A DNA stretch of 64,000 nt from Archivesica marissinica. Its lineage: Eukaryota; Mollusca; Bivalvia; Venerida; Vesicomyidae. Within the stretch, counting starts at the first letter, position 1; each line of letters begins with the position of its first letter. The stretch spans positions 57,833,931-57,897,930 of the forward strand of contig CM026404.1 in the NCBI GenBank assembly GCA_014843695.1. The letters are read 5' to 3'. Under the pieces are notes generated by a model that saw only the letters and a list, made by a program, of their open reading frames with translations, did no database searches and was not told the DNA's origin. This document shows, piece by piece, positions 1 through 9,690 of this stretch. Position numbers and translations under genes: made by a program.

Positions 1-240
1 AAGCTGATTAAGTACTCTTATAATTCGCACAGGATATAATGCGCACAATTAGATATATATGACGTTTTTATTCGTGTTTGTATAATAATGGATAACTAAT
101 GAGCGTTTATAACTAAAATGTGGCTGTCTTGTGAATTCATACACAATATTGAGTTAATGTGCAGTACACCACAGACGTCTGATAGTCTGGCCATGGTAGC
201 ATTAGTCAGGCATTTATATTTGTAAAAAGGTATAAGATTT
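1..240. other. No feature recognised
   Basis: AT-rich sequence without a convincing exon or repeat match inside the window. Confidence 0.4.
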
Positions 241-640
241 ATTGGTGGTAAAACGATTGCGAAACAAGCTTTAAATACTTATATTAATCACTCCCATTCG
301 CGGCAATGAAACCGTATACAGTCAAACCTGTTTTAGTGGTCACCTCTATTAAACAGTCCACCTGTATTAAGCCAATTTCCAGAGTCCCCAATATGTTGCT
401 TTGTTATACATTGATATCTATTAATCAGCCACCTGTACTAAGAAGCTACTTTCTGTGGCTCCCGTGGATGGCTGCTTTAAAGAGGTTTGACTGCATTTTG
501 TCATTCATGAGGTAGGAAATTGGAGTACCCGGATGAGACCCATATGTTCGATATGGCGATCACAGTACCATCTCATAATCCACGCTGTCAGAGGATCGAA
601 CCCAGATTGAATTTGTGAGAAACGAGCTTGCTAATCACGA
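241..640 (-). mobile_element. SINE family 3 copy, split by a MITE
   Basis: Read on the minus strand, 510-640 holds the tRNA-like head and the 'GGGTACTCC..TTTCC' core, and 241-316 holds the 3' tail (AGTGATTAATATAAG.. CTTGTTTCGCAATCG). The MITE at 317-495 sits between them. Aligned with the intact copies at 15606 and 53102 the two halves join without loss, so the MITE inserted later. Confidence 0.75.
317..495. mobile_element. MITE, TACAGTCAAACCTG family
   Basis: Terminal inverted repeats TACAGTCAAACCTG / AGGTTTGACTGCA bound internal copies of 'CTATTAAGCAGCCACCTGT'-like sequence. Other copies are at 19831-20012, 41101-41207 and 52163-52344. The ends fit a TA target duplication, as in Tc1/mariner-type MITEs. 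There is no coding capacity. Confidence 0.85.
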
Positions 641-757
641 CACCAATCGAACAGAAATATTGTAGAGGCAAGAAATAGCTGTTTCAACTTTTATTAATAA
701 CTTATTGGTAGCTGCTAATATTAAGCAAATAAATACAAATACAGCACATTTATTGCA

Positions 758-1456
758 TTAAAGCGACACTGTGAAAACACAAATTTCTATAGAATGTATT
801 TTCCTATTATATGGTATAATTTTCCCCCAAATATTTTCCTTCAATAATACACAACTTATACGCGGTTTGTTGACATAACAAAATAATGTAAACATCCAAG
901 CGTGATATTGTTTGGCAATATTAAACTGAGACATTTGCATATTCCGTGAACTTACTTCGTTAATAATCGGATTTCCGAAGTAAAATATGAGCTTTAGAGT
1001 ATGGTACAATTACTTACTGACTTGATTCAAATATTAACGGTAAAAACCTAACGCATGTCCTGGTCGTAGTTCACGGAAACTTACGAAGGCTTTGGCGGAG
1101 ATTAATGAGTCTCAGTTTAATGTTGCCAAGTAATACAACTAGTGTATCCTGAATAACACGATTTATGGTACAGATTTACCGTTATATCTCACAGTTGTGC
1201 TTATATATTTGTAGACTAATCTTAGTTAATTTATCTCTAAACGACATTATCTCGCGTTTAGTATTGACTCCGATGACATAACAAACGTCACGTCAGGAGC
1301 ATGGATGACCGTTATATGAAATCATACTTTCAATCCACAAAAACACTGTTTAATGATTCAATGTTAGAATTCGAATGTATTCGGAAGAATTTGTAGTAGC
1401 AATGCATATACGTGAACATTGCATTTTATTTGCTCTTTGCGATGTAATGTCGCTTA
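758..1456. mobile_element. Short TIR element (TTAAAGCGACA ends)
   Basis: About 700 bp with ends TTAAAGCGACAC and TGTCGCTTAA. The same terminal sequences occur at 41978-42384 and 45259-45373, where a 2.87-kb two-gene cassette separates them. Ends and spacing suggest a non-autonomous DNA transposon, possibly with a TTAA target duplication; one base is missing at the right end here. No ORF of interest. Confidence 0.65.
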
Positions 1457-1587
1457 AATAATAAAAAATTATATCATATAACTACGTAGTGCAAAATAAA
1501 TACAACTAGCACGTGTTTGTTTGTTTCTGTCATGACTGTAATTCTATTACACAAGTTAAACAATGTCACACGAGCGCAAATCAAATA

Positions 1588-1670
1588 AAGAATAAATATA
1601 TGATACTATACATAAAGAATAAATATATGACATTATACACAAAGAATAAATATATGATATTATACAGACA
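1588..1670. repeat. 27-bp tandem repeat, 3 copies
   Basis: Three near-identical units around 'AAAGAATAAATATATGA', directly left of the Tc1 element. Confidence 0.75.
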
Positions 1671-1690
1671 ACAAATACTTTCGAATAATA

Positions 1691-3211
1691 TATACTGAGT
1701 CAAAAAAGAAACGATACCTGGTGTTTATGTGTCTATAATTTCAACATTTATTAAGAAAATTCTTTGAAAATTCATAAGATGATAGTCCAACATGTTTGAA
1801 AGAGGAGCACATAAAGCATAATGAGCCTCCGAAACTGTCTGCTGCGTGATGACGTAATTCGTCGGACAGGGGTCTAATGGAGTTTTCACACAGACGTCAA
1901 TACCGAGTATGGGCACCATTTGCGTCTCTCACTGCAATGCACCGCCGTCGCATCGAACGGAAGAGTGTCTGAATCTCTTGCTGGTCAATATTTGTCCACT
2001 CCTGACGCAAAACATCCCTCAGTTGGTTTAACGTTACCGGCTGACGTCGTCTGACGCGGCGGTCTAACGTATCCCACAAATGTTCTATGGGTGACAAGTC
2101 TGGTGACAAAGCAGGCCACGGCAGGGTTTCAATATTGTTCTGCTCCAATAATGTGGTGGAAATCCGAGCAGTATGACACCTGGCGTTGTCCTGTTGGAAC
2201 AGTGTGACGTTTCTGTTGGCGTTAAAGAACGGCACAACAACTGGCGCAAGGATCTCATCACAGTACCGCTGGGCGTTTAGGTTCCCGTCCACCACTAACA
2301 GTTCAGTGCGACTGCCGAAGGTGATACCGCCCCACGCCATAACGCTTCCGCCCCCGAACAGATCGACCTGACGTACACATGCGTCGGCGTAACGTTCACC
2401 GCGTATGCGATATACCCGCTCTCTGCCATCCGCTCGACTCAAACAGAACCGCGATTCATCGCTAAACATCACCGAATTCCACTGTAACCGAGTCCAGCGA
2501 GCACGTTCCGTCGTCCATTCCCGCCGTACGTCACGGTGACGTCGTGTCAGGATGGGTCCAACGTATGGCCGATAGGCACGAATGCCACGTTCACCGAGCC
2601 GGTTCCTGACTGTTTGTGCACTGATGCGATTGTTGGTCATCCCAGGAGTAACGGCAGCTGTGTGCGTAGCAGGTAGGAACCGGTCACGTAAATGTGACGT
2701 CCGAATGTGACGGTCCTGTTCACGCGTCGTCACACGTGGTCGACCAGATCTTGGACGGTCGTCCACCGATCCATGTGTTCGATAACGTCGAAGTAGACGT
2801 GTTATCGTGATCCGCGTAACCCCGAGTCGATTTGCGACGTCACGCTGACGTAAACCGCCGTCAATCATGCCAATGGCACGCATTCTCTGATTGCGGTTTA
2901 GCCTAGGCATTTTGTTAGAGGTAACAATGGGTATGTAAGGTGTTTTTCCTCGATGATAATGCAATACCAGTACAATAAACCGGTTTTCCGATTTGTACAT
3001 GTGTAGGACGTTGTCTTTGTTGAGGAGCACGTGCAAATCGGAAATTTGGCGTTCCAGGATTATCGGGTGTTTATTTACCTGTGTTTATGGTTGGCTGACA
3101 TTGCAATAAGATACCCGGTACTGATAGGTAATAATATATTAAACCTTTCTATGGTTTTATCCGTTTTACGTCATTTTTCGTTTGGTATCGTTTCTTTTTT
3201 GACTCAGTATA
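1691..3211 (-). mobile_element. Tc1-like transposon, apparently complete
   Basis: The element proper is 1693-3209, flanked by TA on each side (1691-1692 and 3210-3211), the target duplication typical of Tc1/mariner. The outer 28 bases (1691-1718 against 3184-3211) are a perfect inverted repeat that includes the TA. It carries one uninterrupted transposase gene on the minus strand. Identical ends and an open frame suggest recent insertion. Confidence 0.93.
1897..2910 (-). CDS. Tc1-family transposase (DD34E)
   Basis: Cut-and-paste transposase, 337 residues, the usual Tc1 length. The start chosen is the Met of MPRLNRNQ, because the 42 in-frame residues upstream look like untranslated leader. 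The N-terminal half has two helix-turn-helix regions (QRDVANRLGVTRITITRLLR near residues 23-42, then a second around SAQTVRNRLGERGI), which bind the inverted repeats. The catalytic triad is visible: D in FSDESRF, D in QQDNARCH, and E in SPDLSPIEHLWD 35 residues later, i.e. 34 residues between the last two (DD34E). No stop or frameshift interrupts it. It lies within perfect TIRs, so the element may still be autonomous. Activity is inference. Confidence 0.93.
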   Translation of the reverse strand: MPRLNRNQRMRAIGMIDGGLRQRDVANRLGVTRITITRLLRRYRTHGSVDDRPRSGRPRVTTREQDRHIRTSHLRDRFLPATHTAAVTPGMTNNRISAQTVRNRLGERGIRAYRPYVGPILTRRHRDVRREWTTERARWTRLQWNSVMFSDESRFCLSRADGRERVYRIRGERYADACVRQVDLFGGGSVMAWGGITFGSRTELLVVDGNLNAQRYCDEILAPVVVPFFNANRNVTLFQQDNARCHTARISTTLLEQNNIETLPWPALSPDLSPIEHLWDTLDRRVRRRQPVTLNQLRDVLRQEWTNIDQQEIQTLFRSMRRRCIAVRDANGAHTRY

Positions 3212-3274
3212 GTACGTATCATTTCATTTAGAGTATCAATTTGAAGAATATCTGAGCATAATTACTGCATAGAC

Positions 3275-3478
3275 CGGTCAGTAGTCCAGTGATAAACACG
3301 TAGGACTGCGAATCCAGGGATCGCAGGTTCGATTCCCCCTCTGATCCTAATAATATTAACAGTCTTTCATTGGGACTTTATACCGAGGTCTCGTGTCGGT
3401 GCTTTACAGCGTGCACGTACAATAACCAGAGGAGACTCGTAATTATCCACCAAAAATCTAAAATGGCCAATTTCTTCA
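3275..3478 (+). mobile_element. SINE family 1, degenerate copy
   Basis: tRNA-Thr-like head (GTAGTCCAGTGAT, then GGTTCGATTCCCC) followed by a diverged Nin-DC-like core (ACCGAGGTCTCGTGTCGGTG). The 3' tail is lost. Confidence 0.75.
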
Positions 3479-3502
3479 GATTGCGAAACAAGTTCTTATA
3501 AC

Positions 3503-4070
3503 TTATAAAAAGTGTTTGCTTATTATAGTGTCACCCCTATTTAAAGAGCCAGGCATTTCTGAATGATGAGACACCACCACTTTTTTATGAACATCAGTAC
3601 TTCCCGAATCCTATGTTTGTATGCCAGGCGCCAGGCAATCGGTAACCATTATATAACTAGCTGGCAGCTCATCAACTGGCCTACATACGGATATGTAGTC
3701 CAGTGGTAACACGCTGGACTGGTAATCCAGGGATCGCAGGTTCGACCCCCCGTCTGACCCTAATAAAATTAACAGTCTTTCAGATGGGACGTTAAACCGA
3801 GGTCTCGTGTCGGTGCTTTACACCCTGCACGTAAAAGAACCAGAGGAGACTCTGGAATGGGTCTCTGTCTGTATCATGCACTATCCTCCAAAATCTAAAA
3901 TAACTAATCTCTTTAGGAGGCGTCGCTCATATGGGCAACCGGTAGCGACGATAAATAAACGTAAAAATACACACACCAACTGGCCATATCAGAACGGACC
4001 CTGACGAGATTCGTCCTTCGACCCTCCCGCTCCCGTTGGCGGACGCTTTAATCGCTAGGCCACGGAGACT
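3503..4070 (-). mobile_element. SINE family 5 (tRNA-Arg-like), split by another SINE
   Basis: Minus-strand copy: tRNA-like head at about 3985-4070 and body at 3503-3681. It is interrupted by the family 1 SINE at 3682-3976, which has 9-bp target duplications CAACTGGCC at 3673-3681 and 3977-3985. Related copies are at 11508-11775 and 50999-51199. Confidence 0.8.
3682..3976 (+). mobile_element. SINE family 1 (tRNA-Thr head, Nin-DC core), reference copy
   Basis: The head has an A box (TAGTCCAGTGGT), a B box (GGTTCGACCCC) and an anticodon-like loop CTGGTAA (GGT, Thr). The core contains GAGGTCTCGTGTCGGTGC and GCACGTAAAAGAACCAG, which match my memory of the Nin-DC domain of deuterostome and marine-invertebrate SINEs. 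The tail holds a hairpin (GTCGCT..AGCGAC) and ends ATAAATAAACGTAAAA plus CA repeats. Flanked by 9-bp CAACTGGCC duplications. Confidence 0.88.
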
Positions 4071-4640
4071 ATATTGAGTAGACGTTTATCGTATTTTAGG
4101 GCTACAGTTATGCTTTCCAAATTAGATACCAATTTGAATGGAACAGGATTGAATCCCAAATCTATACCACCTCTGATGAAAATACATTTATCCATTCTTT
4201 ATAAATTATGCAAGTGCACTTAATATCGTTTGGCGGATTAATACCGTATACGACGGATTAAACATATTTAATTGACCCGGAGATTATAGATTAATAATAT
4301 AGTAAATCTGTAGAAGTGGAAAACATAAAGAAGGAATATGGTAGGTAATTTAATTACATTCATTCATTGTTATCTGTTTAGTTGAAATATTAAAATCTGC
4401 ATATAAATGTCAATTTTCGTTTTTAATAAGATGTCTGAAGAATTATCATTCGTGATCATACCGATGAATTTCTGATGACTAATACATAAATTAATTTCAC
4501 AATCTTGGTTACCGAGATTAACTGCAATCAAATTTTGTTTGGAACGTGACTAAACAGAGTGGTTGTGAAGCTTATTTCTTGTTGCTTAGTGTAGATGTTC
4601 GTGTTAGATTATTATTCGTTGTAGAATATAACAATAATTT
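4071..4640. other. AT-rich stretch, nothing else seen
   Basis: No supported coding exon apart from the possible ATG exon at 4338, and no repeat recognised. Confidence 0.35.
4338..4340 (+). CDS. Candidate ATG-only first exon, calmodulin-like gene A
   Basis: ATG directly followed by a donor-like GTAGGT. Gene C in this window starts with an ATG-only exon, and calmodulin genes often have an intron right after the start codon. Phase 0 fits the exon at 6377. Such a short signal can occur by chance, so this is only a candidate. Confidence 0.25.
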
Positions 4641-6050
4641 ATTGCTACAATTGGAGGCATTGTTACGCCGCATAGAGCTCCTAACCCATAGAGCTCCTCG
4701 AGGAGGAGCTCTATGCGTCGTTAAAGAACCGCATAGAGCTCCTGTCCGATAGAGCTTCAATGCATCAATATGCCCGATCGTCCCGCATTGAGCTCCTCTG
4801 TTGTCAACTACTAAAACATATTAAACTACTGACTATTTTTAAGGGAGAGCATATAGTTGCCACTTTGTCTGTCCGTCCCTTTGTTCGTCCGTCCGTTCGT
4901 TCGTCCGGGTACTTCTTGTCCGGAGCATAACTCGAAAAGCATAGAATGAAATCAAATGAAACTTGAATCTGTGATGGAGGGCAATGATATGGAGAGCAGA
5001 GCGCAATAACCATAATTATATGTGTTGTCATTGATGAATTATCTCCCTTTTCACTTTATTAAATGCTTGCTTGCGTAAAGTATTGAATGAATTCTAATGA
5101 AACTTGAAACGGTGATAGAGGGAAATGAGGCGGTGTATAGTTTATACAAATTTATTTTAGCTCGATTGCGAAACAAGTTCTTTCAACTTATATAAATCGC
5201 TCTCGAGACCTCATTCCTGATGGAATCCATCGCCACGAGGGAGAGAAGAGAGAGGCGGTGTATAGAGCGCGAGAACAATAAATCTCTGTGATGTACCTAC
5301 TGAATTATCTCCCCTTTTCATCTTATCATGTGCTTGTCCGTAGCATAACTCGAAAAGTATTGAAGGTAATAAAAAGAAACTTGAAGCAGTGATAGAGGGC
5401 AATGAGGCGGAGTGCAGAGCGCAAGAACCATAACTCTCTGTGTTGTACTTACTGAATTATGTCCCATTTAGGATTGGTCGATGTCCATCCGTCATTCCGC
5501 CCGCCCATCCCATCGTGCCCGGTCCATATCTCCTAAACCTCTTGAAGGATTTTCACGAAACGTGGGTCAAATGTTCACCTCATCGAGATGACATGCAGAA
5601 CCCATGTTCCAGCCATGTAGGTTCAAAGTCAAGATCGCACTTTGAGGTCAAAAGTCAAGTGCCTACATTTCGTGTCCGGTCCATATCATGCATGTAGGTG
5701 TGAATAGGTGTTAGGTGTTAATACCTACAACGCGTACGTGCATTTGTATCTACAAGTGCACGTACAAGTCATCTTAACATCTTAATTATCGGAAGTGGGG
5801 AGCTCTATGCGGCAGGTTGAAAGACCCATTTTAAAGTTGATGTGTACTTTCGACCGATTGGGCTCTCGGGAGCTCTATGCGTGTTTGCCTAACGCATAGC
5901 GCTACTTAGGAGCTCTATGCGTTGTGGCCTAACGCATCGAGCTACTTGGGAGCTCTATGCGTCATGCCACAACGCATAAAGCTCCTCGAGGAGTTCTATG
6001 GGTTAGGAGCTCTATGCCGCGTAACAAGGCATTTTATACGAAACTCGCCA
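4640..6050. mobile_element. Foldback-like element with GAGCTCTATGCG arms
   Basis: The left arm (about 4650-4735) and right arm (about 5985-6045) are inverted copies: CATAGAGCTCCTAACCCATAG on the left against its complement on the right. Both arms hold several GGAGCTCTATGCG motifs and a CTCCTCGAGGAG palindrome, and more motifs lie at 4735-4795 and 5800-5990. The interior has degenerate repeats of about 140 bp containing GCATAACTCGAAAAG, a GTCCGTCCGTTCGTTCG microsatellite and a truncated SINE. No coding gene seen. Confidence 0.55.
5141..5251 (-). mobile_element. SINE family 2, 5'-truncated copy
   Basis: Only the 3' half of the family is present. It is flanked by 14-bp target duplications GAGGCGGTGTATAG (5127-5140 and 5252-5265), which show that it retroposed as a truncated copy. 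Confidence 0.85.
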
Positions 6051-6126
6051 TGCCAAATGCTTAACAAATATCACACAAAATAACATCATGTTAAAACTAT
6101 ACCAATTATTGCCTGTTTTGTTATTA

Positions 6127-6362
6127 TAGTTTATACACATTTATTTTAGCTCGATTGCGAAATAAGTTATTTCAACTTATATTAATCACTCTCGAGACCT
6201 CATTCCTGATGGAATCCATCGTCATGAAGGAGAGAAGAGGCAATGTGGAATTTAAATGCCTTGCCTAAGGGCACACTCGTAACGGCTCCAGCGGGGCTCG
6301 AACACCGGACCTTTCGCACCTGATGCGAACGCGTATCCACTGCGCTATCACGACTTCCACTT
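6127..6362 (-). mobile_element. SINE family 2 (tRNA-Leu-like head)
   Basis: Full-length minus copy: tail (TTTATACAC..TTAGCTCGATTGCG), core (GCCTTGCCTAAGGGCACA) and head with A and B boxes. It ends 14 bp before the acceptor of the first supported exon of gene A. Confidence 0.88.
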
Positions 6363-6376
6363 TTGTTATTAATTAG

Positions 6377-6485
6377 GATGAGTCAGAACAGACTGATGAA
6401 GCAGTTGAAGATTTGACCGACGAACCGAGGAACACTAACACAGAAGACAACCCTTCTACAGTACTTACGGAAGAAAAACTACAAG
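6377..6485 (+). CDS. Gene A exon: acidic extension and TEEKLQ
   Basis: 109 bp, acceptor TTAATTAG, donor G|GTTTGT, phase 0 to phase 1. Only this frame is open. It ends CAA G, which joins AA TAT of the next exon to give Q-E-Y. Confidence 0.82.
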
Positions 6486-9400
6486 GTTTGTAAATGATGT
6501 AGTAGATGACGTCACTCGCGGATTGAGCCCGAACGTGTTTATGTTGACTCTATGTTAGAGTGTATTGTCCGAGAATCTTTAGTGTACGGCAATGAAATTA
6601 GCTGTAACAGTAAAGCATGAAATTGTCTTTTTCTAATAAATTTCCATCTTTGATTGAGGATGCACCAAGTCACTCACTCACTCACTCACTCACTCACTCA
6701 CTCACTCACTCACTCACTCACTCACTCACTCACTCACTCACTCACTCACTCACTCACTCACTCACTCACTCACTCACTCACTCACTCACTCACTCATCCA
6801 CTCACTCAAACTCACTCACTCACTCACTCACTCACACTCACTCACTCACTCACTCACTCACTCACTCACTCACTCACTCACACTCACTCACTCACTCACT
6901 CACTCACTCACTCACTCATCCACCCATCCCCACTCATCACTCACTCACTCACTCACTCACTCATCCACTCATCACTCACTCACTCACTCACACTCACTCA
7001 CTCACTCACTCACTCACTCACTCAACCCACTCACCCACCACTCACTCACTCACTCACTCACTCTCTCACTCACTCACTCACTCAACCACCCATCCACCCA
7101 CCCACCCATCTTTGATTGAAGATCGTACAATAAATATACATAAACATGTTATATATCTATAGTTTATTAAATGTATTTCACAGAATATACGGATGCGTTT
7201 GCCTTGTTTGACAAAGATTGCAACAATTCTATTACCGTAGCGGAACTCAAAACCGTGCTTATGTCAGTCGGAAAGGACCCGACGGACAAAGAAGTTGCGG
7301 CGATGATAGCTGCTGTTGACCAGAATGGTAGTATTCGTACATTTATTGTTGTGTGTGTTTTACAACGATTGCGAAAAGAGTGTTAACAATTTATATTAAT
7401 CACTCTGGTTGGCTGGGATGAAAGCGTATTAGTCGTCATTCAAACAGCAGTATCTGATGAAAACCAACATGTCCGATCTGGCGACCTCCGTACATCGAAC
7501 CAGGTTGCATTGCTGAGAGCGAACGTGCTAACTTTTGACTCAGTACTCATGCTATAACATCCGATCATACGTTAGAAACTAAACTAGTAGTTGCTAAATC
7601 CGACGTTTACAATCATAGTTGTTATATATTCATATATTCACAATAATGACTGAAAGCGACTTTATTGTTTTACATGTGTGTTTTACGTTTATTTATCGGC
7701 GCTACCGGTTGCCCATATGTGCGACGCCTCACGAAGAGATTAGTTATTTTAGATTGTTGGAGGATAGTGCATGATACAGACAGAGACCCATTCCAGAATC
7801 TCCTCTGGTTCTTTTACGTGCAGGGTGTAAAGCACCGACACGAGACCTCGGTTTAACGTCCCATCTGAAAGACTGTTAATTTTATTAGGGTCAGACGGGG
7901 GGTCGAACCTGCGATCCCTGGATTACCAGTCCAGCGTGTTACCACTGGACTACATATCCGTCGTATATTCTTAAATACCATCAACACATATTACTATATA
8001 TTATGCAGTCGTTGTCTTCAATGCAGGTAATGGTCAGATTGAATTTGAAGAGTTTATACAGTTGATGGAGTGTGAAGAGAAGTCTTTTAAAACGGAAGAT
8101 CTCATGCGTGAGGCATTCGAAGTACTTGATCCTAATGGGAATGGTTATATAACCATGTCAACACTGAAACGTGTTGCAACAGATATGGGATGTGAATTTA
8201 CTGACGAGGAAATCGACGATATGATAAATGAGGCTGATTCGAACGGCGACGGGAAAGTGAAATATGAAGGTAAGTGCACAAGATAGTTAATAATATTTTA
8301 TTGCATTTTTTTCATAGAATACATTACATATATACATACAATACTAAGAACAAATCAGAGATTAATATGTAATTATATGATTGCAGTGTACGATACATTT
8401 GTTTTATCAAGGGGAAAAAAGCAAATGGGTTGGGCTACAAGTTATAACAACTGGCAGAATATGTTCCAGAAGAAGAGAATAAATAAATCCGATTCTAAAG
8501 CGGACTGAATAGTAGTGAAATGTTGTGCCTCCAAGATGAAATGGATGCGGTGTCAACTTGGTTACCGGGAGGTTGTGAGTTAGAACCCCATCAGAACAAA
8601 GCTGGTCGTGTTGTCCGTAGACACTGCCTCTTTAGCTTTGTGCATGATATTGCACATCTTCTGTCCGCAGTCACAACATGTGTATTAAGTGGAAGTCGTG
8701 GTAGCGCAGTGGATACGCGTTTGCTTCAGGTGCGAACGGTCCGGAGATCGAGCCTCACTGGAGCCGTTACGATTGTGCCCTTAGGCAAGGCATTTAAATC
8801 CCACGTTGCCTCTTCTCTCTCACCCATGGTGATGGATTCCACAAGGAATGAGATATCGATAGCGAATAAACTAACGTAAGAACTTATTTCGCAATCGAGA
8901 TCATTTCAATTTGTACAAACTAATAGTGAAATAAGTAAATCGAATGAATGAATAAGGAATGTGTATGATCCGCAACCAGACAAACTAATGATAAGTGGAT
9001 GTTACATGCACCAGATGAAGTGTGGCACGTATAATGGAAGAGGTAGATCCATCATTTGTACGGAAAAGCGAAACATTGTGGAATTAGTAACTGGACCAAT
9101 GCATTAACGCAATGAATGACGAAAGAAGTATATGACGAATTGGACGGAAAAGTGAAATAAATATGTGAGTGGAATAATCAGATGACTTAAGAAATATTGA
9201 GAGCTCAGGCCGATCCAGAAATCGACGGAAACTAATGTGAATGCAGGGAAGATGTAATAGATCGATCCAATAGGTAAGAGGTATTGTGTAACGCTAAGTG
9301 TTCAGCGTGATGAGACGAGGATTATGAACGAGATTAATATACAATTGTGATGGAAAGTAAACACTATGATGACGATATGATGAAAGTAGTATATAGGAGA

Positions 9401-9690
9401 TAATGTTGAGTACAGAGATATACGAAGTCAACAGACGATGCTCGAATTCAAACTTATTGGCGAATTGGGCATATTGTATGACTTTTTAAGCATTAGATTA
9501 TAGCTAAGCTCACTTACAATGAAACTAAGTTGGAATGAATGTGAGTAAGAATGAAACTGAATTAGAATGTTGACCAAAACATGTCGATACGTTCTGCGGC
9601 ATGACAACTCATAAAGCAGTCATTGTTTTAAAACAACATTTTCATGTTTTTATTTTGTTTTCAGAATTTCTACGTATAACGATGTGGTGA
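6377..9690 (+). CDS. Calmodulin-like gene A (four EF-hands, acidic N-terminus)
   Basis: Supported coding exons 6377-6485, 7184-7327, 8027-8269 and 9665-9690 join in phase to give 173 codons plus stop. With an initiator Met from an upstream exon the protein is 174 residues, against 149 for calmodulin. Residues 2-29 are an acidic, low-complexity extension. TEEKLQEYTDAFALFD then matches the calmodulin start. EF loops are at about 47-58 (DKDCNNSITVAE), 83-94 (DQNGNGQIEFEE), 120-131 (DPNGNGYITMST) and 156-167 (DSNGDGKVKYEE). Loop 3 lacks the position-12 acid and loop 1 lacks the position-6 Gly, so they may bind calcium weakly. The C-terminus EEFLRITMW parallels calmodulin EEFVQMMT. Expected role is a cytosolic calcium sensor; targets cannot be read. 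Genes B and C have the same exon plan. Confidence 0.87.
6669..7096. repeat. (CTCA)n microsatellite in gene A intron
   Basis: About 430 bp of CTCA tetranucleotide with scattered CATC and CCAC variants. Long ORFs reading THSL repeats across it are by-products. It ends about 90 bp before the first EF-hand exon. Confidence 0.97.
7184..7327 (+). CDS. Gene A exon: EF-hand 1 and start of EF-hand 2
   Basis: 144 bp, acceptor TATTTCACAG, donor AATG|GTAGTA, phase 1 in and out. Its length and boundaries equal those of the corresponding exons of genes B (49761-49904) and C (63833-63976). Confidence 0.9.
7352..7545 (-). mobile_element. SINE family 3, diverged copy
   Basis: Minus copy with the tail (TACAACGATTGCGAAA, TATATTAATCACTC) and a degraded tRNA-like head. 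It lies in the intron of gene A. Confidence 0.65.
7673..7962 (-). mobile_element. SINE family 1 copy
   Basis: Nearly full-length minus copy, from the TTTACGTTTATTTATCG tail to the tRNA-Thr-like head ending ATATCCGTC. Intronic. Confidence 0.88.
8027..8269 (+). CDS. Gene A exon: EF-hands 2 to 4
   Basis: 243 bp, acceptor TTCAATGCAG, donor GAAG|GTAAGT, phase 1 in and out. It encodes NGQIEFEEFIQLMECEEKS, loop 3 and loop 4. The final split codon G|AA supplies the Glu at position 12 of loop 4. Confidence 0.92.
8691..8935 (+). mobile_element. SINE family 2 copy
   Basis: Head GTCGTGGTAGCGCAGTGG, B box, CCCTTAGGCAAGGCATTTAA core and tail. In the last intron of gene A. Confidence 0.88.
8936..9664. other. 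Last intron of gene A, right part
   Basis: Purine-rich, AT-rich sequence with no exon or repeat recognised, ending in a TTTTATTTTGTTTTCAG acceptor. Confidence 0.5.
9665..9690 (+). CDS. Gene A terminal exon
   Basis: 26 bp: completes the Glu codon, then Phe-Leu-Arg-Ile-Thr-Met-Trp and TGA. The acceptor is TTTTGTTTTCAG. The equivalent exon in gene B is also 26 bp and also starts G|AA TT. A possible polyadenylation signal AATAAA is at 9792-9797. Confidence 0.82.

Noticed and set aside
3690..3760. tRNA genes at this and about 40 similar sites
   Set aside because: A and B boxes are present but the acceptor stems do not close and the sequences continue into SINE cores; these are SINE heads.
6617..7162. 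ORFs reading THSL repeats
   Set aside because: Translation of the CTCA microsatellite inside an intron of gene A.
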